A stretch of 64,000 nucleotides of DNA from Thermoanaerobacter wiegelii Rt8.B1 (GTDB taxonomy: Bacteria > Bacillota > Thermoanaerobacteria > Thermoanaerobacterales > Thermoanaerobacteraceae): assembly GCF_000147695.2 (NCBI RefSeq), contig NC_015958.1:598501-662500 (forward strand), written 5' to 3'. The position numbers were made by a program, and so were the translations under genes. This document shows, piece by piece, positions 1 through 8,529 of the stretch; within the stretch, counting starts at the first letter, position 1, and the number at the start of each line of letters is the position of its first letter. Under the pieces are notes generated by a model. That model was given only the letters and a program-made list of their open reading frames with translations, was not told where the DNA came from and did no database searches.

Positions 1-2
1 TA

Positions 3-3000
3 ATAAATTATATAAGCAATAACTTAATAAATAATAAATATAGCGATGTAATTAATTATATGAAAGCTATTAGTTTTACAAAAATTAATGATTTAGATAA
101 TGCATTTAATTATATAAGTATGATAAATTCTATAAATAATGACAAATATAGATTGCTTTATGGAGATATATTACTTTTAAAAAATAATTATTCGGAAGCA
201 ATTGAGCAGTATAGAAAATTAGAAGACGATAAGTTAAAGAAAATAAGATTATCGCTATGCGAATTTGTATCAGAAGGATATCTAAAATTAAAAAATCATG
301 ATGATTTAATTAGCAAATGCATTAATATATTTAAAGAAAATAATTATAAATTAAATATTACTTACCTTCCAATTGTGAATGGTGTTACGGGTGGAATGAG
401 AATAATTTATGAACAAATAAATAGATTAATAGAAAGAGGACATAATGTAGAGGCAATAAGTTATTATGGTAATCCTGATTGGTTTGATTTGAAGTTAAAT
501 GTAAAAAAAATTAGTTTAGGTGAGAAAGTCGAGAAATATATAAGTAATACGGACGCTATTGTCTATACATTTTGGAATCAATGGTATGAGATAAATAATT
601 TGGATAATACGTTATTTTTGATTCAAGGCGATGAATTTCTCTTTGATGATAATAAATTAGATACATCATTGAGAGAAACAGTTACAAATAGTTATATTTA
701 TTCAGAGAGCAAATTTTTAGCAGTATCAAGATTTTTAAAGGAAACAATACAGGAAAAATATAATAGAAATTGTACAGTTATAAAAAACGCCATTGATACG
801 GAAAAGTTTTATTGTAATTCAGAAATTAAACAAGGGGATAAGATAAGAATAATTATTGTAGGGAATGCAATGCTTAAATTTAAAGGATTTGATGATATAT
901 TAAAAGCATTTAACATAGTGAAAGATAAAGGTTATGATTTTGAGGTAATATGGATTACACAATCACAACCAGAAATAAATCTCGAAAAATATATTAGAGT
1001 TTATGTAAATCCTCCACAAGAGAAAATTCCTGAGCTTTATAGAGTAGCTGACATATATGTAGCTGGCTCATATTACGAAGCGTGTCCATTACCACCGCTG
1101 GAAGCGATGGCTTCAGGGTGTGCTGTAGTTACGACAAATAGTGGTGGTGTAACTGAATATGCAAAAGATGGTTATAATTGTCTAATGTCAAAGCCAGGAG
1201 ATTTTTATGGTTTAGCAGAGAAGATAATACAGCTTATAAAGGATAAAGACTTAAGAAAGAAATTAGTAAAGAATGGTTTAGAGACAATTAAAGAATTTAC
1301 ATGGAATAAAGCAATAGATGTACTCGAAGATACTTTAATAGAAAATTATTTAGATGTTAAACCTATTAAATCTTCTCAATTTACACTAAATACACTCTCT
1401 CTCTGTCTTATTACAAAGGATGAAGAGAAAAACATTGCACGCTGTATAAATAGTGTTAAAGACATTGTTGACGAAATAGTTGTTGTTGATACTGGTTCAA
1501 CGGATAAAACGGTGGAGATTGCGAAGAGTTTTGGGGCAAAAGTCATACATGCAAAATGGGAGGATGACTTTAGTAAGGCTAGAAATATAGCGATAGAAAA
1601 TGCTACTGGTGATTGGATATTATTCCTTGATGCAGATGAAGAAATTAGAAAAGATGATGTATCAAGAATAAGGCTGCTTTTGAATGATGATACAGTAGAA
1701 GCATATATTTTCAAGTTTATAAATTATGGAGGAACAAATATAGCAAACGGTTTGACGGAAGTGCATTACAATTTTAGACTGTTTAGAAATAATGGAAAGC
1801 TAAAGTATATTTATCCCATTCATGAAAACTTAAGAAACGTAGAAGAAAACAGATTGCCTATTTTTAAAAAAGCAGATGTAACGATACTTCACTATGGATA
1901 TCTTTTAGAAACACGGATAGAAAAAAATAAAACGGAGAAATATATTAAGCTTATATCCAAGTACCTTGAAGAACATCCTGATGATAAATTCCAGCACGGT
2001 AATCTTGCAGTAGAGTATTATAATGCAAAAGAATACCATAAAGCATTGAAACATTTGCTAATAGCCACAAAAGGAATGAATGTTAATTCTCCTACTGCTA
2101 CGCGGTTAATAAGATATTTGATAGCAACTTACACTGCATTAAAAGACTATGATACAGCATTAAAAATTGCTAATGATGCAAAAGCCTTTTATATTGATAT
2201 ACCTGATTTTAAGTTTTTTGAAGGTATGATCTACGCAGAGCAAAAGCGTTACGAAAAAGCGATAGAAATGTTTAAAGAATGCGTTGCAATGGGAGAATAT
2301 AATGGAGATTTTATAACAATGGGAGGAACAGGAAGCTATCGGGCAAAATATATGGCTGCTCTTTGCTATGAAAAACTTAATAAGCTCAATGATGCAGTTA
2401 GAGAATACATTGAAATATTAAAAGAAAATCCTAGTTATCAAGAAGTGTTTATAAAATTTTTCGATGTGCTGATAAAAAATGAACCTCCTGAGGATGTGTA
2501 CAGATTTTTTGAAAAACATGTTGATACTAAAAATCCTGTAAATAATGCTATATTAGCAAAGTTATATATCAATTTAGGAATGTTTGAAATGGCAAAAAGA
2601 TATATTGATAACATAAATATCGATATAGAGGGATTAAACAGTTTAAAAGGAACTGTATATTTAGGGCTTAAAGATTATAAAAAAGCAATCGAGTATTTTG
2701 ATATGGAGTATGGCAAAGCAAAAGAAGAAGCAACGTATCAAAAAGTGCTGTGTTATATACTTTTAAAAGAAATAGATAAGGCAAAAAATCTATTGTGGGA
2801 GATATCAGAATCTTCTGATAAGAAATTGTATATGACAATAGTTGGGGAAATGAAAGCTAAATTTGATGATATTAAAGATAGTTATTTTGCATTACTGGAT
2901 TTACTTATTAGTTTAAAAGAATTTGATTTATACAATGATGTGCTAAATTTGTATGTAAATAAATTTTCTAAAGAAGAGTATGAAAAATATGGACAACTTA

Positions 3001-3305
3001 TGATAAAATATGGGCTTGAAGAATTAGCTGTTGAAGCTTATATAAGGGCTGCAAATTTAAACAGTCAAAATCCTGAGGTATATAGATATCTTGCTGAAAG
3101 AGCATTAGGACAGGATATGTATGATGAAGCTTTATCATTGGCAGCCAATGCATTTAATATTGACAAAATGGATGTAGATAATTATGTATTGTTATACAAG
3201 ATATACAAAACTATAGGAAAGCATGATGAAGCTGAAGAAATTAACAGGATGATAAAAGAGATATACCCAGAGATAGATCTTGAAGAAAGAGTGAGCTTAT
3301 ATTAA
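3..3305 (+). CDS. Two-domain glycosyltransferase (GT4 + GT2) with TPR tail, 5'-truncated
   Basis: Probable glycosyltransferase of surface structures, perhaps flagellin, given the flagellar genes downstream. Counting from the ATG at 60, residues about 100-420 form a GT4-type domain with the nucleotide-sugar segment YEACPLPPLEAMASG; residues about 445-680 form a GT2 domain starting LCLITKDEEKN with VVDTGSTD and the metal-binding FLDADEE; the rest is helical repeat sequence of TPR type. The reading frame stays open from base 3, the upstream codons look like the same helical repeat, and the ATG at 60 has no ribosome binding site, so the gene very probably starts before the window. The two catalytic domains plus TPRs in one chain suggest sequential sugar transfer to a protein target. 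Family assignment is firm; substrate is inference. Confidence 0.85.
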   Translation: MNYISNNLINNKYSDVINYMKAISFTKINDLDNAFNYISMINSINNDKYRLLYGDILLLKNNYSEAIEQYRKLEDDKLKKIRLSLCEFVSEGYLKLKNHDDLISKCINIFKENNYKLNITYLPIVNGVTGGMRIIYEQINRLIERGHNVEAISYYGNPDWFDLKLNVKKISLGEKVEKYISNTDAIVYTFWNQWYEINNLDNTLFLIQGDEFLFDDNKLDTSLRETVTNSYIYSESKFLAVSRFLKETIQEKYNRNCTVIKNAIDTEKFYCNSEIKQGDKIRIIIVGNAMLKFKGFDDILKAFNIVKDKGYDFEVIWITQSQPEINLEKYIRVYVNPPQEKIPELYRVADIYVAGSYYEACPLPPLEAMASGCAVVTTNSGGVTEYAKDGYNCLMSKPGDFYGLAEKIIQLIKDKDLRKKLVKNGLETIKEFTWNKAIDVLEDTLIENYLDVKPIKSSQFTLNTLSLCLITKDEEKNIARCINSVKDIVDEIVVVDTGSTDKTVEIAKSFGAKVIHAKWEDDFSKARNIAIENATGDWILFLDADEEIRKDDVSRIRLLLNDDTVEAYIFKFINYGGTNIANGLTEVHYNFRLFRNNGKLKYIYPIHENLRNVEENRLPIFKKADVTILHYGYLLETRIEKNKTEKYIKLISKYLEEHPDDKFQHGNLAVEYYNAKEYHKALKHLLIATKGMNVNSPTATRLIRYLIATYTALKDYDTALKIANDAKAFYIDIPDFKFFEGMIYAEQKRYEKAIEMFKECVAMGEYNGDFITMGGTGSYRAKYMAALCYEKLNKLNDAVREYIEILKENPSYQEVFIKFFDVLIKNEPPEDVYRFFEKHVDTKNPVNNAILAKLYINLGMFEMAKRYIDNINIDIEGLNSLKGTVYLGLKDYKKAIEYFDMEYGKAKEEATYQKVLCYILLKEIDKAKNLLWEISESSDKKLYMTIVGEMKAKFDDIKDSYFALLDLLISLKEFDLYNDVLNLYVNKFSKEEYEKYGQLMIKYGLEELAVEAYIRAANLNSQNPEVYRYLAERALGQDMYDEALSLAANAFNIDKMDVDNYVLLYKIYKTIGKHDEAEEINRMIKEIYPEIDLEERVSLY

Positions 3306-3326
3306 ATGGCGGGGATTTCCCGCCAT
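3305..3326. terminator. Hairpin between convergent genes
   Basis: ATGGCGGG and CCCGCCAT flank a short loop directly after the glycosyltransferase stop and before the end of asnB, which is on the other strand. The run of T that follows is interrupted, so this is a plausible bidirectional terminator rather than a textbook one. Confidence 0.6.
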
Positions 3327-3352
3327 TGGTGTATTTATATTTTATTATTTTA

Positions 3353-5194
3353 TTATACTAAAGAAATTTTATAATCAGTAAGCCACATGTTTATTTGTAC
3401 GAGATAGGCAAAAAGTTGGGCTGAGCCCATAAGCTGTGAAAACCAGGCAGGGTCATAGGCTTTTGCATCTGTTTCTATGAGTTCTGCAACTATTTTTTTA
3501 TCTACAAGTTGCAAAAGTGGAGATGTACTGTCATCAATTATTTGTTTTAGCCATTTTTTAACAATTATTTTAAATACCGGATTGTGAGTTTTAGGATATG
3601 GACTCTTTTTCCTATCAATCACTTCGTCTGGGATGTAACCTTTTAGAGCGTATCTAAGTATCCCTTTTTCCCTTCCGTTTAGATTTTTCATTTCCCAAGG
3701 TATATTCCAGACATATTCTACAAGCCTGTAGTCTAAAAAAGGTACTCTTGCTTCAAAACCTACTGCCATGCTCATTCTATCCATTCTGTCAAGAAGCATA
3801 GGCATAAATCTTGTTATGTTAATATAAAACATTTCCCTCATTCGGGTATTTTTGGGGTCTTCTCCGATGAGCTTTGGCACTTCATTTAAAGCTTCGTTAT
3901 ATCTATCATTTAAATACTCTATAGGCCTTATATATTTTACAACTTCTGGCAAAAGTAATTTCATGCGTTCCTTGACCATTCTTATCCATGGGAAGGTGTG
4001 ACTTTCAACTGCTTCTTTGTTTCTAAACCAGGGATAACCTCCAAAAACTTCATCAGCACCTTCTCCTGATAGAGCGACTGTGGCTCCTTTTTTTACTTCT
4101 TTTAAAAATAGATATAAAGATGAATCTATATCTGCCATACCAGGAAGGTCTCGAGCGTACAAGGCTGGCTTTAGAGCATGTGCAAGTTCTTCATTATCTA
4201 TAAATACATAGTTATGGTTTGTGTCAAGTTTCTTTGCGACAAATTTTACCCAGTCTGCGTCAGAGTTTGGTTGAAATTCGTTTGGCGTAAAATATTTATC
4301 ATTACCCACATAATCTACAGAGTATGTTATAAGTTTTTGACCTTTTTGTTTTAATTCTTCATTTGCGAAGAAAGATACAGCAGTTGAATCAAGTCCACCT
4401 GATAACAATGAACATAAAGGTACGTCTGAAACAAGCTGCCTCACTGAAGAATCTTTAAGGAGATACCTTATTTTTTCCCCTGTTTTTTCAAGGTCATCTT
4501 CATGGGGAAGACTTTGTAATGACCAGTATTTGCTTATGTTTGCTCCATTTTTAGTGAATATGAGGTAATGCCCGGCTTTTAATTCTTTAATGTCTTTAAA
4601 GACACCACATCCGGGAGTTCTTGAAGGTCCCATTACAAATATTTCCGCAAGACCTTGTGAGTCTATCTCTGGTTTTACATGAGGATGTGCTAATATTGCT
4701 TTAATCTCTGAACCGAATATCAAAGACCCGTTTTTAATGGTATAAAATAGTGGCTTTATTCCGAGATGGTCCCTGGCAATAAAAAGCCTATTTTGCACTT
4801 CATCCCATATTGCAAAAGCAAATATTCCATTAAATTTTTTAACACATAAAGGACCCCATTCTATATAAGATGTCAAAATAATTTCAGTATCTGAACGGGT
4901 TTTAAAAGTATATCCCAAGGATATGAGTTCGTTTTTTAATTCATCCATATTGTAGAGTTCTCCATTGTGGATGATGACAAAATTTTTTTCACCGTATTTT
5001 TTTATCATTGGTTGACTTCCACCTTCTGGATCGATTACAATTAATCGACGATGACCTAAAGCACAATGTTTTGACAACCATATTCCAGAACCGTCAGGTC
5101 CTCTTTTTTTAAGAGTGTCTGTCATTTTTTCGATTACTTCATTTTGAAGTGATAAGTCCATATCAAAGTTAACCCATCCCGTTATTCCACACAT
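3353..5194 (-). CDS. asnB: Asparagine synthase, glutamine-hydrolysing (class II)
   Basis: Converts aspartate, glutamine and ATP to asparagine, or amidates another carboxylate. The start is fixed by chemistry: MCGITGWVNFD puts the catalytic Cys at position 2, and AGGAGG lies at 5201-5206, six bases upstream; an in-frame Met 18 codons further up would block the N-terminal nucleophile. Length from this start is 613 aa, normal for the family. The N-terminal Ntn glutaminase half shows RGPDGSG and GHRRL; the C-terminal synthetase half shows the PP-loop SLLSGGLDS and the GEGADEVFGGY segment. It stands alone on the minus strand beside flagellar and glycosylation genes, so a role in surface-sugar or peptidoglycan amidation cannot be excluded. 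Confidence 0.93.
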   Translation of the reverse strand: MCGITGWVNFDMDLSLQNEVIEKMTDTLKKRGPDGSGIWLSKHCALGHRRLIVIDPEGGSQPMIKKYGEKNFVIIHNGELYNMDELKNELISLGYTFKTRSDTEIILTSYIEWGPLCVKKFNGIFAFAIWDEVQNRLFIARDHLGIKPLFYTIKNGSLIFGSEIKAILAHPHVKPEIDSQGLAEIFVMGPSRTPGCGVFKDIKELKAGHYLIFTKNGANISKYWSLQSLPHEDDLEKTGEKIRYLLKDSSVRQLVSDVPLCSLLSGGLDSTAVSFFANEELKQKGQKLITYSVDYVGNDKYFTPNEFQPNSDADWVKFVAKKLDTNHNYVFIDNEELAHALKPALYARDLPGMADIDSSLYLFLKEVKKGATVALSGEGADEVFGGYPWFRNKEAVESHTFPWIRMVKERMKLLLPEVVKYIRPIEYLNDRYNEALNEVPKLIGEDPKNTRMREMFYINITRFMPMLLDRMDRMSMAVGFEARVPFLDYRLVEYVWNIPWEMKNLNGREKGILRYALKGYIPDEVIDRKKSPYPKTHNPVFKIIVKKWLKQIIDDSTSPLLQLVDKKIVAELIETDAKAYDPAWFSQLMGSAQLFAYLVQINMWLTDYKISLV

Positions 5195-5333
5195 AAAAAT
5201 CCTCCTAAATTTAAATCTATAAGTAAATATATTCTCTTTTTTTGCCATTGATACATGTTATAATTTTCTAATGAACTTTTAATTTCTACATGATATAATA
5301 AAAACATAAATGTTTTAGGAGGATGCGGCTTAT

Positions 5334-5519
5334 ATGGAGAAAGTGATAAAAGAGCATTATTACGAAGAAAACGACATTGCTGAAAGAATAAAGCTTTTAA
5401 AAAAGAAATTAAATGAATGCAATATAGAGCTTCCTAAAGCTTTAGAGCTGAGCCGTGAATTAGACGAATTGATTGTCATGTACATGAAAAGAGAAAAACA
5501 AGTAAAACAGGTAAAATAA
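5334..5519 (+). CDS. Spo0E-like aspartyl-phosphate phosphatase
   Basis: Small all-helical protein of 61 aa. Known Spo0E members dephosphorylate Spo0A~P and so delay sporulation. The signature SRELDELI near residues 40-47 matches the family SxELDxLI motif, and the two-helix hairpin length fits. AGGAGG at 5317-5322 lies 11 bases before the ATG, slightly long. A good -10 box (TATAAT) lies near 5294. The gene ends inside its own terminator and is followed by the flagellar operon. A role in sporulation or motility decisions is inference. Confidence 0.75.
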   Translation: MEKVIKEHYYEENDIAERIKLLKKKLNECNIELPKALELSRELDELIVMYMKREKQVKQVK

Positions 5520-5546
5520 AGTGCTGTTTTACTTGTTTTTCTTTTT
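5495..5546 (+). terminator. Rho-independent terminator of the Spo0E-like gene
   Basis: AAAACAAGTAAAACAG (5495-5510) pairs with CTGTTTTACTTGTTTT (5524-5539), followed by a T-rich tract. The left arm overlaps the last codons of the gene. Confidence 0.85.
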
Positions 5547-5570
5547 GCGTGAAAATTACATAAAAAAATT

Positions 5571-5597
5571 TAAACTTTTTAAAATATATGTCGATAT
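5571..5597 (+). promoter_or_regulatory. Sigma-28 (SigD/FliA) type flagellar promoter
   Basis: TAAA (5571-5574), a 15-base spacer, then GTCGATAT (5590-5597). This matches the SigD consensus TAAA-N15-GCCGATAT in all but one base. It lies about 65 bases before flaG and explains late-class expression of flaG, fliD, fliS and the chaperone gene. Confidence 0.8.
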
Positions 5598-5661
5598 TTA
5601 TAATAGCAAAAAGGGAAGTTGTTACAAATGATAAATTTTTATTCCAGGAGGTAATAACGGC

Positions 5662-6003
5662 ATGTTGCAGGGGATAAGTACTGCGGGAACGGGGCAAGTA
5701 AATTCGCAGTTTAAAAGAGATAGTGCGTTAGTAGAGGAAATAAAAGCAGTAAAAGATATACTAAGTAAACCTGTGGATGAAGATAAACTTAATAGTGAGC
5801 TTAATAAAGAAAATAGAAAAATAAGCATTAACGATCATACATATTTTGAATTTTCTGTACACAAGCCTACAAACACAATAGTGGTCAAAATTGTTGATAG
5901 CGATACAAATGAAGTTATTGACGAGATTCCTCCTGAAAAAATACTTGACCTTGTGGCAGGATTATGGAAAATAGCTGGACTTTTTGTGGATAGAAAAATA
6001 TAG
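5662..6003 (+). CDS. flaG: FlaG family flagellar protein
   Basis: 113 aa, the usual FlaG size. The family C-terminal segment is visible: a beta-rich stretch around VHKPTNTIVVKIVD followed by EVIDEIPPEKILDLVAGL. FlaG proteins influence flagellar filament length and are commonly encoded just before fliD, as here (16 bases). AGGAGG at 5646-5651 sets the start. First gene behind the sigma-28-type promoter. Confidence 0.88.
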   Translation: MLQGISTAGTGQVNSQFKRDSALVEEIKAVKDILSKPVDEDKLNSELNKENRKISINDHTYFEFSVHKPTNTIVVKIVDSDTNEVIDEIPPEKILDLVAGLWKIAGLFVDRKI

Positions 6004-6018
6004 TTGGGGGTATGAAAA

Positions 6019-7548
6019 ATGGATCCAATAAGTATGAATAGCTACAATGTGAGCAATTTATTGAGAATCAGTGGTCTTGCGACAGGACTCGATACTGATT
6101 CTATGGTACAGCAGCTTATGAAGGCTGCAAGTATACCTCTTGATAAATTAGAACAACAAAAGCAATGGTATCAATGGCAGCAAGAGGATTTAAGGGATAT
6201 AAACACACAGCTTATGTCACTCCGAAATGACATTGTTTTTAAGCTCAAACTACAGGGGACTTTTATGGCAAAAACTGTTGCATCGTCAAATCCTTCAGTT
6301 GCAACGGCTACAGCAGGTGTAAATGCGGTAAATGGAACTTATACTATATCAGTAACGCAATTAGCTCAAGCTGCGACAACTGCAAGTACAGATAAAATTG
6401 GTGCTGCAACTAAAAATTCTGATGGAACATATACGTATAATACACTTAATAATACAGGAAACGATATATATCTTTATTTAAAGGGATTAGACGGTACAAA
6501 TAAACAAATAGTAATAAAAAATGGTGCAACAATAAATGATGTAGTTGCTGCTATAAATGCTCAGACTAATGCGACAGGCGTAATTGCTACATATGATCCG
6601 GGTTTAGATAGGCTGTTTTTGGTATCAAATTTTACTGGAGCAAATTCAAAGATTGATTTTAGTGGTACTACAGATTCAACTGCCCAAAATTTTTTAACAA
6701 GTATCTTAAAATTAGATCCAAATATTTTGAACGCTGGAGGTATAACAGGACAAGATGCTGAATTTACTTTTAACAATGTTCCAATGACAAGTTCGACTAA
6801 CAATGTCACAGTAGCAGGAATAAATATTACCCTTACAGGGACAAGTAATAGCACAACAACCATTACTGTTTCAACGGATGTTGACAAAATATATAACACA
6901 ATAAAAAGTTTTGTTGACACTTACAATGATATAATCACAAAAATTAATACAAAGCTTACAGAAAAAAGATATTACGATTATCCACCTTTGACTTCTGAAC
7001 AAAAACAAGCTATGAAAGACAGTGACATAACATTATGGGAACAAAAAGCCCGCTCTGGGGATTTGGCTAATGATGAAACTCTTATGCGAGTATATTACTC
7101 CATGAGAAATGATATTTCATCTACAATTTCTGGTGCAGGTTCTTTAAGTTCAATTGGTATTACTACAGGCCAATGGTATGAAGGTGGGAAGTTATATATT
7201 GACGAAACAAAGCTTAGAGATGCTATTGCAACCAATCCTCAATTGGTAATGAATATATTTACAGGTACCTCAACTTCTCAGGGTATTGCACAACAGCTTT
7301 ACGATACCTTAAACAGTGGCATTGATGCCATAACTCAAAAAGCAGGTAGTACCACACAGCTTTATGATACAAGTTTTATAGGAAACAGAATAAGAGAAAT
7401 AGATGATAGGATTGCTCAAATGCAAGATTATCTAAATAACCTTGAACAGAGATATTATGCACAATTTACACAGTTAGAGATGTATGTAAGCCAAATGAAT
7501 TCACAAAGTGCGTGGTTAAGTCAACAAATAGGGGTTATGGGGAAATAG
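6019..7548 (+). CDS. fliD: Flagellar filament cap protein FliD (HAP2)
   Basis: Caps the growing filament and helps flagellin subunits insert. The N-terminal FliD domain (about residues 15-110) contains SGLATGLDTDSMVQQLM, the family hallmark; the C-terminal domain (about 240-490) ends in a coiled coil rich in Gln that forms the cap legs. A Thr/Ser/Asn-rich central part is the variable exposed region. Length 509 aa is normal. A G-rich ribosome binding site (GGGGG, 6006-6010) precedes the ATG. Cotranscribed with flaG and fliS. Confidence 0.93.
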   Translation: MDPISMNSYNVSNLLRISGLATGLDTDSMVQQLMKAASIPLDKLEQQKQWYQWQQEDLRDINTQLMSLRNDIVFKLKLQGTFMAKTVASSNPSVATATAGVNAVNGTYTISVTQLAQAATTASTDKIGAATKNSDGTYTYNTLNNTGNDIYLYLKGLDGTNKQIVIKNGATINDVVAAINAQTNATGVIATYDPGLDRLFLVSNFTGANSKIDFSGTTDSTAQNFLTSILKLDPNILNAGGITGQDAEFTFNNVPMTSSTNNVTVAGINITLTGTSNSTTTITVSTDVDKIYNTIKSFVDTYNDIITKINTKLTEKRYYDYPPLTSEQKQAMKDSDITLWEQKARSGDLANDETLMRVYYSMRNDISSTISGAGSLSSIGITTGQWYEGGKLYIDETKLRDAIATNPQLVMNIFTGTSTSQGIAQQLYDTLNSGIDAITQKAGSTTQLYDTSFIGNRIREIDDRIAQMQDYLNNLEQRYYAQFTQLEMYVSQMNSQSAWLSQQIGVMGK

Positions 7549-7562
7549 AAAGGAGTGCGGTG

Positions 7563-7948
7563 ATGGTAAATCCATATCAGCAGTACAAAGAAAATGCCAT
7601 TTTGACGGCAAGCCCTGAAGAACTGGTACTGATGCTTTACAATGGCATAGTAAGGTTTATAGAAGAAGCAAAAGGGGCGATAGAAAAAAAGATTACATGG
7701 CAGCAAATAGTGGTATACAAAGGGCACAAGACATTATTACAGAGCTCATGCTTACTTTAGATATGAATTATGATATTTCTAAAAACTTGTACAGTTTATA
7801 TGACTATATGCTAAGAAGATTAATTGATGCCAATGTAAAAAAAGATGTGGCAATTTTAGAAGAAGTAAAAGGATTTGCCATAGAATTAAGAGATACTTGG
7901 AGTCTAGCCCTTAATAAAGTTAGAGAGAAAGTCTACGCGAAGGGTTGA
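7563..7948 (+). CDS. fliS: Flagellin export chaperone FliS, split by a -1 frameshift
   Basis: FliS binds flagellin in the cytoplasm and stops premature polymerisation. The product starts MVNPYQQYKENAILTASPEE (AGGAG at 7551-7555) and runs 43 codons to an A7G run at 7684-7691, then leaves frame and stops at 7760. The remaining FliS sequence (MAANSGIQRAQDIITELM onward) continues to 7948 in the -1 frame. The zero-frame codons at the junction read A AAA AAG, the canonical bacterial -1 slippery heptamer; slipping back one base gives EKK-DYMAANS and a 128-aa protein of exactly family length. It may be programmed slippage, a disabling deletion or a sequencing error. Confidence 0.85.
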
Positions 7949-7952
7949 TGAG

Positions 7953-8423
7953 ATGCATAATAATGTAGAAAAGCTTACTCAAATTGTACAGGATAAAATT
8001 GAGAGGCTGAAAGAACTTTATGAGGTCACTGAAAAAATAGGTGCCTCTATAGCTTCTAACAATTTAGAAGAATTGAAGAATTTACTTACTACAAAGCAAA
8101 AAATCATAGAAGAAATTGACAAATTAGATGCAGATTTTATCCCTTTGTATAATGCTTTTAAAAAAGAAAATAAAGTTGAAAGTATTTTTGCTTTAGAAGG
8201 GAAAATTACAGGAGAAATAAGTAGATTGAAGGCACTCTTTATAGAAACAAAAGCTCTTTTGGAAAAAATAAAAGAAAAAGACGATAAAAACCTTCAAAAT
8301 ATAACTGCTGTTTTCGAAAAAATAGAAAACAAATTAGAGGAATTGTCAAAGAATAAAGAAGGGTATATAGAATATCTTAAATACTATACACCTGACAGTT
8401 ATTTTTTAGATAAAAAACGTTAA
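7953..8423 (+). CDS. FlgN/FliT-like flagellar export chaperone
   Basis: 156 aa, almost entirely helical and charged, with heptad-like Leu/Ile spacing and the pattern LTTKQKIIEEIDKLD near residues 44-58 that is usual in FlgN-type chaperones, which deliver hook-associated or cap proteins to the export gate. It follows fliS by 4 bases, the place where FliT-type chaperones often lie, so FliD could be its client. Family assignment rests on size, helicity and context, not on a diagnostic motif. Confidence 0.65.
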   Translation: MHNNVEKLTQIVQDKIERLKELYEVTEKIGASIASNNLEELKNLLTTKQKIIEEIDKLDADFIPLYNAFKKENKVESIFALEGKITGEISRLKALFIETKALLEKIKEKDDKNLQNITAVFEKIENKLEELSKNKEGYIEYLKYYTPDSYFLDKKR

Positions 8424-8448
8424 AAGAAGCGGGTTTCCCACTTCTTTT
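8422..8448 (+). terminator. First of two near-identical terminator hairpins
   Basis: AAAAGAAGCGGG pairs with CCACTTCTTTT (one mismatch) directly after the chaperone gene stop. A near-identical hairpin occurs 50 bases downstream. Confidence 0.7.
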
Positions 8449-8498
8449 AGCTTGTTGACAAAGTCAAAATATCTCCTTTGCAAAAGTTTTTCATCAGT

Positions 8499-8529
8499 CT
8501 AAAAGAAGCGGGTTTCCCGCTTCTTTTAG
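8499..8529. terminator. Second terminator hairpin, overlapping the chemoreceptor stop
   Basis: CTAAAAGAAGCGGG pairs perfectly with CCCGCTTCTTTTAG. On the minus strand it overlaps the chemoreceptor stop codon at 8526-8528, so it serves as terminator for that gene and as backup for the flagellar operon. Confidence 0.75.
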
